Positions 8,634 to 16,605 of a DNA stretch of 64,000 nucleotides are shown here, piece by piece. Source of the DNA: an uncultured Lachnospiraceae bacterium (GTDB lineage Bacteria > Bacillota > Clostridia > Lachnospirales > Lachnospiraceae); assembly GCA_947648875.1 (NCBI GenBank), contig CANSPM010000008.1, forward strand, positions 1 through 64,000. The letters run 5' to 3'. Position 1 is the first letter of the stretch. Each line of letters begins with the position of its first letter. The position numbers and the translations under genes were made by a program. The notes beneath the pieces were generated by a model that did not search any database, was not told the origin of the DNA, and saw only the letters and a program-made list of their open reading frames with translations.

Positions 8634-10403
8634 ATGGATTTCTTCGATTTTTTATCAATGCTCGGTGGTCTGGCGCTGTTTCTGTACGGGATGAACTTGC
8701 TGGGAGAGGGGCTGGCCAAGGCGTCCGGGGGCAGGATGGAGAGTATTCTGGAAAAACTGACGGGCAATCCTGTTAAGGCAGTATTGCTGGGAGCCGGGGT
8801 CACGGCGGTGATCCAGTCTTCCTCGGCCACCACAGTGATGGTAGTGGGTTTTGTCAATTCCGGCATCATGAAACTGGAACAGGCGGTGGGAGTGATTATG
8901 GGAGCCAATGTGGGAACTACCATTACCTCCTGGATTTTGAGTTTGACAGGCATTGACAGTTCTTCCTTTCTGGTGCGGATGTTAAAACCCACCTCTTTTT
9001 CCCCGATTCTGGCTATTATAGGCGTGGCCATGCTTTTGTTTTCCAAAAAAGAGAAGCACCGATATGTGGCCTCTATTCTGGTGGGATTCGCGGTGTTGAT
9101 GTTCGGCATGGATACCATGAGCGGGGCAGTGAAGCCTCTCGCCCAGGTTCCTGCGTTTACCGGGATTTTGACGGCATTCTCCAATCCGCTGCTGGGTATG
9201 CTGGCGGGAGTGGCGCTGACGGCGGTAATTCAATCCTCCTCGGCATCTGTGGGTATATTGCAGGCGCTGTGTCTGAGCGGCGCAGTGAGCTACAGTACGG
9301 CCATTCCCATTATCCTGGGACAGAATATCGGCACCTGTGTGACCGCCATGCTATCCGGTGTGGGGGCCAGCAGGAATGCCAGAAGGGCGGCCCTGGTGCA
9401 TCTGTATTTCAATATAATCGGTACGGCAGTGTTTATGGCTGTTTTCTATATGCTGGAAGCCATATTTCAGTTTCCTTTTATGGAAAAACCTGCCGACGCT
9501 CTGGGCATTGCGGTGGTTCACAGCTGCTTCAACGTATCCGCGACTCTGCTGTTGTTGCCTTTCTCCAAGGGATTGGTGAGGCTGGCCAGTCTCACCATCG
9601 GCGGCGAGTCCGGGCAGTCCCGGGAAGCGGAGCGGGACGAGGTGCTACAGCTCCTGGACCCTCGTTTCCTGAACACTCCCTCCTACGCCATTGAGCAGAG
9701 CCGGAATGTAGCCATAAGCATGGCAGGGCTGGCGGAAGAGGCTATAAATCTGGCTATGAGCCTGATTGCGGAGTATGATGAGGATAAAGCCCACCGGGTG
9801 AAGGAGTTGGAAGACAGGGTTGACCAATTTGAGGATCAGCTGGGCAGTTATCTGGTCAAGATCAGTTCCCGGGACTTGTCCGGAGGAGACAGTCACAATC
9901 TGTCGGTGATGCTACACTGCATTGGCGATTTCGAGCGGATATCTGATCATGCCCGGAATATTCAGGAGGCGGCGGAGGAAATGCGGGAAAAGAAGGTTTG
10001 TTTTTCCAGCAAGGCTTTGCAGGAACTGGGGGTGCTTCGCAGAGCTGTCAAAGATATTCTGCGGATTACCATGGGTAGTTTCCGGGAAGGGAATCTGGAG
10101 CTAGCCCGCCAGGTGGAACCCCTGGAGGAAGTCATTGACGCCCTGAATCTGGAGATTCGACAGCGCCATTTCAAACGTCTGCGCAAAGGAAAGTGTACCA
10201 TAGAACTGGGATTTATTCTCTCAGACATTATCACCGATCTGGAGCGTGTCTCCGATCACTGTTCCAACATTGCCGTCTGCCTGTTGGAGATCAGCGAGGA
10301 CGAATTTGATACCCATGCTTACCTGGAAAACGTGAGACGGGAGGACAATATGGATTTCAGGGGAAAAGTGATGGCTTACGGAGAGCGATATCCGCTGCCC
10401 TGA
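8634..10403 (+). CDS. Na/Pi cotransporter family protein with PhoU-like C-terminus
   Basis: Sodium-coupled phosphate carrier of the NptA/PF02690 type in the membrane. The N-terminal about 310 residues hold two inverted Na/Pi repeats, each with the diagnostic QSSSA motif (VIQSSSATTVMVVG and VIQSSSASVGILQ), and about eight hydrophobic segments. From about residue 345 the protein is soluble and helical with two PhoU-like three-helix repeats (IGDFERISDHARN and ITDLERVSDHCSN). Length 589 aa. GTG 8625 is in frame, but ATG 8634 has better spacing to GGTGGAGAGG. A two-component system of PhoP/PhoR type follows 217 bases downstream, suggesting phosphate-related control. Confidence 0.92.
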   Translation: MDFFDFLSMLGGLALFLYGMNLLGEGLAKASGGRMESILEKLTGNPVKAVLLGAGVTAVIQSSSATTVMVVGFVNSGIMKLEQAVGVIMGANVGTTITSWILSLTGIDSSSFLVRMLKPTSFSPILAIIGVAMLLFSKKEKHRYVASILVGFAVLMFGMDTMSGAVKPLAQVPAFTGILTAFSNPLLGMLAGVALTAVIQSSSASVGILQALCLSGAVSYSTAIPIILGQNIGTCVTAMLSGVGASRNARRAALVHLYFNIIGTAVFMAVFYMLEAIFQFPFMEKPADALGIAVVHSCFNVSATLLLLPFSKGLVRLASLTIGGESGQSREAERDEVLQLLDPRFLNTPSYAIEQSRNVAISMAGLAEEAINLAMSLIAEYDEDKAHRVKELEDRVDQFEDQLGSYLVKISSRDLSGGDSHNLSVMLHCIGDFERISDHARNIQEAAEEMREKKVCFSSKALQELGVLRRAVKDILRITMGSFREGNLELARQVEPLEEVIDALNLEIRQRHFKRLRKGKCTIELGFILSDIITDLERVSDHCSNIAVCLLEISEDEFDTHAYLENVRREDNMDFRGKVMAYGERYPLP

Positions 10404-10620
10404 GTGGACTGCGCCGGTCAAAAGGATTCCGTCCGTGTCAGGTAGTGTTTACGAGGCGTTGTAAAAGATTAGCCCAAAAGAGAAGAGACGCAAAAATATC
10501 AGGGATTGTAACATGACCGGTTTTGCGGTATGCTGGGAAACAGGTGGACAAGAGCATGCGCAGAAAACATGTGGAAAGTAAACATATGACGACGGTCGGA
10601 GACGGAAAGGGGAGAAGCAG

Positions 10621-11298
10621 GTGGCACTGATCTATGTGGTGGAAGATGACAGGAGCATACAGGAGATTGAGACCTTTGCGCTGTCCGGGGCGGGATTTCA
10701 GACCAGGGGGTATGACTGCGCCGCCGATTTTTACCGTGGGCTGGAGGAAGAGAAACCGGATCTGGTGTTGCTGGATATCATGTTGCCGGATGAGGATGGA
10801 CTGGCCGTGGTGGGAAAACTCAGGAGTCGCCGGGAACTGGCGCTGCTGCCCATCATTCTGGTTACGGCCAGAACTGCGGAGATTGACAAGGTCAAGGGGC
10901 TGGATATCGGAGCGGACGATTATCTCACCAAGCCCTTTGGAGTTATGGAGCTGATAGCCCGGGTAAAAGCCATGCTGCGGCGCAGCCAGGTGGGAGCGGG
11001 CGCGCCATGCCTGAAAATGGGAGAGATTGTGATGGATCAGGAAAAACATGCGGTGAGTGTTCATGGCAAAGCCTGTGAGTTGACCTATAAGGAGTATGAA
11101 CTTTTGAAACTTCTGTTGGCTAACGCCGGCATTGTCATGACCCGGAATGTGATTCTGGACCGGGTGTGGGGGAGCAGCTTTGCGGGGGAATCCCGGACAC
11201 TGGACATGCATATAAAGACGCTGCGGCAAAAGCTACAGGACCAGGGCAGTCTCATTCGCACAGTGCGGAATGTGGGCTATATTTTGCGCGGAGAATAG
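10621..11298 (+). CDS. OmpR/PhoP-family response regulator
   Basis: Two-domain DNA-binding response regulator. The receiver has the acidic pair D9-D10, phosphoacceptor D52 (LVLLDIMLP), T82 and K104 (LTKPFG); the C-terminal winged helix (about residues 130-225) has the OmpR pattern TYKEYELLKLLLANAG and the end VRNVGYIL. It starts with GTG after GGAAAGGGGAGAAGC. It precedes a PhoR-like kinase by 111 bases, and follows nptA, so control of phosphate uptake is the simplest idea, but no PHO-box sequence was recognised. Confidence 0.92.
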   Translation: MALIYVVEDDRSIQEIETFALSGAGFQTRGYDCAADFYRGLEEEKPDLVLLDIMLPDEDGLAVVGKLRSRRELALLPIILVTARTAEIDKVKGLDIGADDYLTKPFGVMELIARVKAMLRRSQVGAGAPCLKMGEIVMDQEKHAVSVHGKACELTYKEYELLKLLLANAGIVMTRNVILDRVWGSSFAGESRTLDMHIKTLRQKLQDQGSLIRTVRNVGYILRGE

Positions 11299-11409
11299 GG
11301 AGAGACGGTCTGGAGGGAGTTACAGAGGAGGGCGGCGACAGACCCCGGCAGAAAGGATCGACAGAACATTCATGAACAGAATACCGGAAAAGACGGATGG
11401 GGAAAAGGG

Positions 11410-12744
11410 ATGAAAAAGAAGATTAATACGGGGATGGCCCTGGTGGCGATACTTGGTATCCTGACCACCATGGTACTGTTGTCGGCAGTGTTCTATGGGG
11501 TGTTTCGGCGGCAGACGATGGCAGATCTTCGAATCTACGCGTTGCTATTGCAGGAGGAGAGTCCGGAGGAACTGCTGCTGACGGGCAGTCATATGCGGAG
11601 AGAAAAGGTTCGCATAACGATGCTGGACGCAGAAGGCGGCGTGTTGTACGACAATCTGACAGACAGCACGGAGATGGAGAATCACAGCCGGCGCCCGGAG
11701 ATTCGCTCCGCCATGGAGAGCGGTGAGGGGCAGGCTGTCCGCCGGTCTGCTACACTGGATAAAAGTACCTTTTACTATGCCGTGAGGCTGAACGATGGCC
11801 GTCTGCTTCGGGTGGCGGCGGAGGCGGAGAGTATCTACAGCATATTGGGCAGTATTTTGCCAAGTCTGGTATGGATTGGCGCGGTGCTGCTTCTTCTTTC
11901 CCTGCTGCTGGCGCATCGTCTAACCCACAGCCTGCTGGAGCCTGTCCGGAAGCTGGCGGACCACCTGGGCGACGGGGAGGAGATCCGCTATTATGAGGAA
12001 CTGGCCCCCTTTGTGCGGACTATTCAAAAACAACATTTGGATATTGTGGAAAATGCCAGGCTGCGGCAGGAGTTTACAGCCAATGTCACCCATGAACTGA
12101 AAACACCGCTGACCGCCATATCCGGTTATGCGGAACTGATCGAGACAGGCATGGCGGCAGGAGAGAACGCGGTGCGGTTTGCCGGAGGGATTCATAAGAG
12201 CGCGCAGAGACTGCTGCGTCTGATCAATGATATCATCCGATTGTCGGAACTGGACGGCTCTCAGGAAGAACTTAAGACCGAACGGGTCAATCTGTATGAA
12301 CTGGCGGCAGTCTGTGTGGAGATGCTGGGGGTCAGCGCCGGAAAGCACAAAGTGCGGCTGCGGATGGGGGGAGAAGAGTGCCATGTGCGGGGAAACCGTA
12401 TCATGCTGGAGGAACTGCTGTACAACCTGTGTGACAACGCGATCCGCTACAATGTGGAAGGGGGACTGGTACAGGTGGATGTGCATAGGGAGCAGGAGCA
12501 GGTGATTCTGACGGTACAGGATACGGGAATCGGCATTCCCACAGAACATCAGGAAAGGATATTTGAACGTTTTTACCGGGTGGATAAAAGCCGGTCCAAA
12601 TCCACAGGGGGAACGGGGCTGGGACTGGCTATCGTAAAGCACATTGTGGCAGGACATCAGGCGGATTTAAAGCTGGAGAGCAGTCCGGGAAAGGGCACTG
12701 CGATTCAGGTACTTTTTGACATATACAGGGACAGCACCCCATAA
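11410..12744 (+). CDS. PhoR-like sensor histidine kinase
   Basis: Membrane sensor kinase paired with the preceding regulator. TM1 is about residues 10-32 and TM2 about 148-170; the roughly 115-residue extracytoplasmic part resembles the small sensor region of PhoR-type kinases. A HAMP-like linker leads to the H box (ANVTHELKTPLT, His228), N box (LYNLCDNAIRYN), G1 (DTGIGIP) and G2 (GTGLGLAI). Length 444 aa is typical. The upstream spacer has no clear promoter, so it is probably transcribed with the regulator. The stop codon lies in the loop of a small hairpin that may end the transcript. Confidence 0.92.
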   Translation: MKKKINTGMALVAILGILTTMVLLSAVFYGVFRRQTMADLRIYALLLQEESPEELLLTGSHMRREKVRITMLDAEGGVLYDNLTDSTEMENHSRRPEIRSAMESGEGQAVRRSATLDKSTFYYAVRLNDGRLLRVAAEAESIYSILGSILPSLVWIGAVLLLLSLLLAHRLTHSLLEPVRKLADHLGDGEEIRYYEELAPFVRTIQKQHLDIVENARLRQEFTANVTHELKTPLTAISGYAELIETGMAAGENAVRFAGGIHKSAQRLLRLINDIIRLSELDGSQEELKTERVNLYELAAVCVEMLGVSAGKHKVRLRMGGEECHVRGNRIMLEELLYNLCDNAIRYNVEGGLVQVDVHREQEQVILTVQDTGIGIPTEHQERIFERFYRVDKSRSKSTGGTGLGLAIVKHIVAGHQADLKLESSPGKGTAIQVLFDIYRDSTP

Positions 12745-12757
12745 GGGTCTGTCCCTG
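12726..12757 (+). terminator. Hairpin around the kinase stop codon
   Basis: CAGGGACAG at 12726-12734 pairs perfectly with CTGTCCCTG at 12749-12757. The TAA of the kinase gene is in the loop. There is no strong T tract, so termination is possible but not certain. Confidence 0.4.
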
Positions 12758-12770
12758 TTCACAGGTGTGT

Positions 12771-14090
12771 CTACTCTTTTTCAGCCGGATCGCTCTCGGC
12801 TTTCATCTCATCCGGAGATTCGTCCGGCGACTCCTGGGGCGTGGACTCTGGCAAAGTCATAACCACCTTACAGATGCGGTTCTGGTCAATGCCCTGCACC
12901 TTTAGACGGATGCCGCAGTCCAGCGCCACTTCCTCGCCGTCCTCCGGCAGGCGGTCCAGGTATTCAATGATAATGCCGCCGATGGAATCATAGTCCTCGG
13001 AGTCCAGGGAAGTATCCAGCGCGTCGTTGATATCATCCAGTTTCATGCTGCCTTCCACCAGGTAGGTGCGCTCATCAATGGCCTTTATATATTCCGCTTC
13101 GTCGGCGTCATACTCATCCCGGATCTCTCCCACGATTTCCTCCAGCAGATCTTCCAGAGTGATCATACCCACGGCGGCGCCGTATTCATTCAGCACAAAG
13201 GCCACGTTCATCGTGATTTCCCGCATTTCCAGCAGTAGATCCGCGCTTTTTTTATACTCGTATGTATAATGTGCCTCCCGCAGGATACTGCCCACGGAGA
13301 AATGTTCCTGGTCGGCGTGCAGTATAAAGTCCTTGATGTTGATCAGACCGATAATATTGTCCTTGTCCTCCTGATAGACAGGAAGCCGGGTGTACATGGA
13401 CTCCCGGAATACCTGCAATACATCCTGATAGGAGGCATCCACACTGACAGTCACCATGTTGATCCTGGGGATCATGATATCCTTGGCCACTGCGTCCGAG
13501 AAATCGAACACATTGTAGATCATCTCTTTTTCTTCGGACTCGATGACGCCGTCTTCATGGCTCACGTCCACATAAGTCTTCAGCTCCGTTTCGGTCATGG
13601 CGCTGGGTTTTTTATTGGGATCGATATGTAAAAGCCGCAGAACGCCGTTTGACAGCTTATCCACCACAAAGATAACCGGGGTCAGGATATGCATCAGTCC
13701 ATAAATGATGCCGCTGTACACCAGAGCAATCTTTTCGCTGTTCAGGTTCGCCCAGGTTTTGGGAACGATCTCTCCGAACAGCAATACCACAATGGTCATG
13801 ATACCAGTGGCAATTCCCACCAACAGGCCAATACGCAGGGCCAGGGTCGTGGCCAGCGCGGAAATTGACATGTTTACGACATTGTTCCCAATCAGTATCG
13901 TGCTGATCATTTTGCCATAATTATCCAGAATCTGATTGACTCTGGCGGCGCTTTTGTTGCCTTCCTCCTGAAGCGCCCGCATCCGCACTCTGTTTACAGA
14001 GGAAAGCGCCGTCTCCGCCGAGGAAAAGAAAGCCGATAGAAGCACCAGCGATAAAAGAACTACAAGTTGTATGACAGCTGAACTGTCCAA
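12771..14090 (-). CDS. CNNM/CBS-domain membrane protein (hemolysin C/CorC family)
   Basis: Three or four membrane segments of a CNNM (DUF21) domain (residues 1-170, with the typical FFSSAETALSSVNR), then a CBS pair (about 205-325, including MIPRINMVTV and EYGAAVGMITLEDLLEEIVG) and a CorC_HlyC domain (about 345-420). Relatives are linked to magnesium/cobalt efflux or Mg homeostasis. The frame begins with TTG at 14090, eight to nine bases after AAGGAG; the next in-frame Met would cut the first membrane helix, so TTG is accepted. The C-terminal 25 residues are acidic, Pro/Ser/Glu-rich. A good promoter lies just upstream. Confidence 0.92.
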   Translation of the reverse strand: MDSSAVIQLVVLLSLVLLSAFFSSAETALSSVNRVRMRALQEEGNKSAARVNQILDNYGKMISTILIGNNVVNMSISALATTLALRIGLLVGIATGIMTIVVLLFGEIVPKTWANLNSEKIALVYSGIIYGLMHILTPVIFVVDKLSNGVLRLLHIDPNKKPSAMTETELKTYVDVSHEDGVIESEEKEMIYNVFDFSDAVAKDIMIPRINMVTVSVDASYQDVLQVFRESMYTRLPVYQEDKDNIIGLINIKDFILHADQEHFSVGSILREAHYTYEYKKSADLLLEMREITMNVAFVLNEYGAAVGMITLEDLLEEIVGEIRDEYDADEAEYIKAIDERTYLVEGSMKLDDINDALDTSLDSEDYDSIGGIIIEYLDRLPEDGEEVALDCGIRLKVQGIDQNRICKVVMTLPESTPQESPDESPDEMKAESDPAEKE

Positions 14091-14123
14091 AATAAACCAC
14101 TCCTTTTTGTCATTTTACTAGAA

Positions 14124-14152
14124 ATCATATAATATAATGAATCAAATGTCAA
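14124..14152 (-). promoter_or_regulatory. Sigma-A type promoter for the CNNM/CBS gene
   Basis: Read on the minus strand: TTGACA (14147-14152), 17-base spacer, TATGAT (14124-14129). The TTG start codon is 34 bases beyond the -10. Confidence 0.7.
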
Positions 14153-14325
14153 TATATTGGCCGACGCGGAATAAGGATCTATGGCGCTCGGAGTATTTGC
14201 GGATGCCGAAGCGATTATAAATTGCTTCGCGGGAATCGGCGCCGGAAAGGCTGAGGCGGGACTTTGCCCTTTTGAGCGATCGCGCGGCAATCAGGAGATC
14301 AAGGGATTTCCAATAGGAGGGATTT

Positions 14326-14712
14326 ATGATGAATGAAAGCAGACAAGGAAAATGGGGGGAAATCCCGGTGCTGTTCTTACTAAAGAGCCTGTTATTTTCC
14401 TACATACTCACCGGCGGGCTGCTGCTGCTGCTGGCCTTGCTGTTGTACAAGGTAGGGATGTCACAGAAAGTGGTGTCAATCTGCATTATCGCCATCTATG
14501 TGCTGGCCACTTTTTTTGCGGGGTTTATCACCGGGAAAAGGCTGAAAAACAAAAAGTTCCTGTGGGGGGCAATGATGGGATTAATGTATTTTCTGGTGCT
14601 GGCCGTAATCTCCCTGATCGTGAACCGCCAACCCGGTATATTGACCAATGCGTTTTTGACGACGCTGGTGCTGTGCGGCGGAGGCGGTATGCTAGGCGGT
14701 ATGATCAGTTGA
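14326..14712 (+). CDS. TIGR04086 family small membrane protein
   Basis: A 128-residue protein with four hydrophobic segments (about 17-40, 48-68, 78-97 and 105-127) and a glycine-rich end (LCGGGGMLGGMIS). It matches the pattern of the TIGR04086/YrzE-like family that regularly stands before the SCIFF gene in Clostridia. Function unknown; its position suggests a link with SCIFF handling or with SecDF. AGGAGGGATTT precedes the ATG. The SCIFF gene follows after 103 bases but has its own promoter. Confidence 0.8.
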   Translation: MMNESRQGKWGEIPVLFLLKSLLFSYILTGGLLLLLALLLYKVGMSQKVVSICIIAIYVLATFFAGFITGKRLKNKKFLWGAMMGLMYFLVLAVISLIVNRQPGILTNAFLTTLVLCGGGGMLGGMIS

Positions 14713-14731
14713 AAAAATTGTAAAAAACTAT

Positions 14732-14759
14732 TTTACAAATCTACATATTGTGGTATAAT
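14732..14759 (+). promoter_or_regulatory. Promoter for the SCIFF operon
   Basis: TTTACA (14732-14737), 16-base spacer, TATAAT (14754-14759), with TG one base before the -10 (extended -10). It lies between the TIGR04086 gene and the SCIFF precursor, which would give the tiny peptide gene its own strong transcription. Confidence 0.75.
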
Positions 14760-14815
14760 ACAGAAAGTTTAGGGCTGCGCCCGACGCAGCGGTACATTGA
14801 TAGGAGGCCATATCT

Positions 14816-14959
14816 ATGAAGCACATTAAAACATTGACAACCAGAAACTTGAAGGAATCCATGAAGAAGGGCGGCTGCGGCGAGTGCCAGACTTCCTGCC
14901 AGTCCGCATGCAAGACTTCCTGTACAGTCGGCAATCAGAGCTGTGAGAAAATCAAATAA
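14816..14959 (+). CDS. scfA: SCIFF six-cysteine ranthipeptide precursor
   Basis: A 47-residue peptide, read directly from the bases. The leader part starts MKHIKTLTTRNLKESM, and the C-terminal half carries six cysteines at 21, 24, 28, 32, 36 and 43, the SCIFF (six cysteines in forty-five residues, TIGR03973) pattern with GGCGECQTSCQSACKTSC. In this family a radical SAM enzyme joins Cys sulfur to nearby residues by thioether bonds (ranthipeptides). AGGAGG stands before the ATG. The maturase gene follows 156 bases downstream. Biological role of SCIFF peptides is not settled; quorum-type signalling has been proposed for related clostridial ranthipeptides. Confidence 0.96.
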   Translation: MKHIKTLTTRNLKESMKKGGCGECQTSCQSACKTSCTVGNQSCEKIK

Positions 14960-15115
14960 GTCGGCAATGAGAATCACTTCGCTGACAGAAGCGGGCGGCC
15001 TCGGGGTGCAATGGCATTTCGAGGCCACTTGGTGTGAGAAGAGAGACGGCAGGCCGAAAACAGGACTGTAGTCCGGGCAGGCCGGGAGCTCTAAAAGTTG
15101 AGAGGATAAATAATC

Positions 15116-16510
15116 GTGATACATCAGTTTAAAAATAACGGCTACAATATTGTGATGGATATAAACAGCGGCTCCATCCATGTGGTAGACGAGATCGTAT
15201 ATGACATGATATCCCTGATAGAACCTCTGATAAAAGAGGGGATCAGAGACGCAGGCACCCTCAAGGCGGCGATTCTTGGTCTGACGGATGCCAGATACAA
15301 CCCCGGGGAGGTGGAGGAAGCGCTGGAGGAGGTGCTGGCGCTGCTGGAAGAGGGACAACTTTTTGCGCCGGATATCTATGAGAATTATGTGTTTGACTTC
15401 AAAAATCGGCAGACCGTGGTTAAGGCCCTTTGCCTGCATATCGCCCATGACTGCAACCTGGCATGCCGGTACTGTTTCGCGGAGGAGGGAGAGTACCATG
15501 GCAGACGGGCGCTGATGCCTTTTGAGGTGGGAAAAAAGGCGCTGGATTTCCTGGTCGCCAATTCTGGCAGCCGGGTGAATCTGGAGGTGGATTTCTTTGG
15601 CGGCGAACCGCTGCTGAACTGGCAGGTGGTCAAGGACCTGGTGGCCTATGGACGCAGTCTGGAGGAGCCAAATAACAAGAAGTTCCGTTTTACGCTGACC
15701 ACCAACGGCGTGCTTCTGGATGATGAAGTGCTGGAGTTTGCCAACCGGGAGATGGCCAATGTGGTCTGTAGCATCGACGGGCGCAGAGAAGTCCACGACC
15801 GAATGCGTCCTTTCCGAAAAGGACAGGGCAGCTATGACAGGATTGTACCCAGATTCCAGAAGGTGGCGGAAACAAGAAACCAGATGAATTATTATGTCAG
15901 AGGTACTTTTACCCACTATAATCTGGACTTTTCCGAAGATGTAAAGCATCTGGCCGACCTGGGTTTCCAGCAGATTTCCGTGGAGCCGGTGGTGGCGCAG
16001 CCCCGGGACGACTACGCTATACGCAAGGAGGACCTGCCCCGGCTGCTGGCGGAGTATGACAAGCTGGCGCGGGAGATCATTCAGCGCAGGAGAGAGGGAA
16101 GAGGCTTTAATTTCTTCCACTTTATGATAGATCTGGAGGGTGGTCCCTGTGTGGCAAAGCGCCTGTCGGGCTGCGGTTCGGGCACGGAATATCTGGCGGT
16201 GACACCCTGGGGAGATTTCTATCCCTGTCATCAGTTTGTGGGACAGGAAAAATTTCTGCTGGGCAATGTGGAGGAAGGCATCACCAACACCGATATCAGG
16301 GACCAGTTTAAATGCTGTAATGTCTATGCCAAGGAGAAGTGCAAAAAATGTTTCGCCAAATTCTATTGCAGCGGCGGCTGCGCGGCCAACGCCTACAATT
16401 TCAGCGGGGATATAGGCGGCACGTATGATATCGGTTGTGAGCTACAGAAAAAACGAGTGGAATGCGCTATTATGATAAAAGCGGCGGAGAGCGATGGGGA
16501 GGAAAGTTAA
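15116..16510 (+). CDS. scfB: SCIFF maturase, radical SAM/SPASM enzyme
   Basis: Radical SAM enzyme expected to install thioether links in the SCIFF peptide. Residues 1-95 form a RiPP-recognition-like N-terminal part; the 4Fe-4S motif CxxxCxxC is C113, C117 and C120 (CNLACRYC); a GGEPLL segment follows; the C-terminal SPASM region is cysteine-rich (GCGSGTEY, YPCHQF, CCNVYAKEKCKKC, YCSGGCAAN) and should bind two further clusters. Length 464 aa matches TIGR03974. The start is GTG at 15116 with GAGAGG about ten bases before. It stands directly between the precursor and secDF, with its 3' end close to the secDF start. Confidence 0.95.
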   Translation: MIHQFKNNGYNIVMDINSGSIHVVDEIVYDMISLIEPLIKEGIRDAGTLKAAILGLTDARYNPGEVEEALEEVLALLEEGQLFAPDIYENYVFDFKNRQTVVKALCLHIAHDCNLACRYCFAEEGEYHGRRALMPFEVGKKALDFLVANSGSRVNLEVDFFGGEPLLNWQVVKDLVAYGRSLEEPNNKKFRFTLTTNGVLLDDEVLEFANREMANVVCSIDGRREVHDRMRPFRKGQGSYDRIVPRFQKVAETRNQMNYYVRGTFTHYNLDFSEDVKHLADLGFQQISVEPVVAQPRDDYAIRKEDLPRLLAEYDKLAREIIQRRREGRGFNFFHFMIDLEGGPCVAKRLSGCGSGTEYLAVTPWGDFYPCHQFVGQEKFLLGNVEEGITNTDIRDQFKCCNVYAKEKCKKCFAKFYCSGGCAANAYNFSGDIGGTYDIGCELQKKRVECAIMIKAAESDGEES

Positions 16511-16605
16511 AAGCAGACCTTTCAATACACTTTAACGCGACAATGGGGCGTGGCCGGAGTTTATCCCAGCCGTACTCCAATTATGCAGAAAAGAGGAAGA
16601 GTAAC

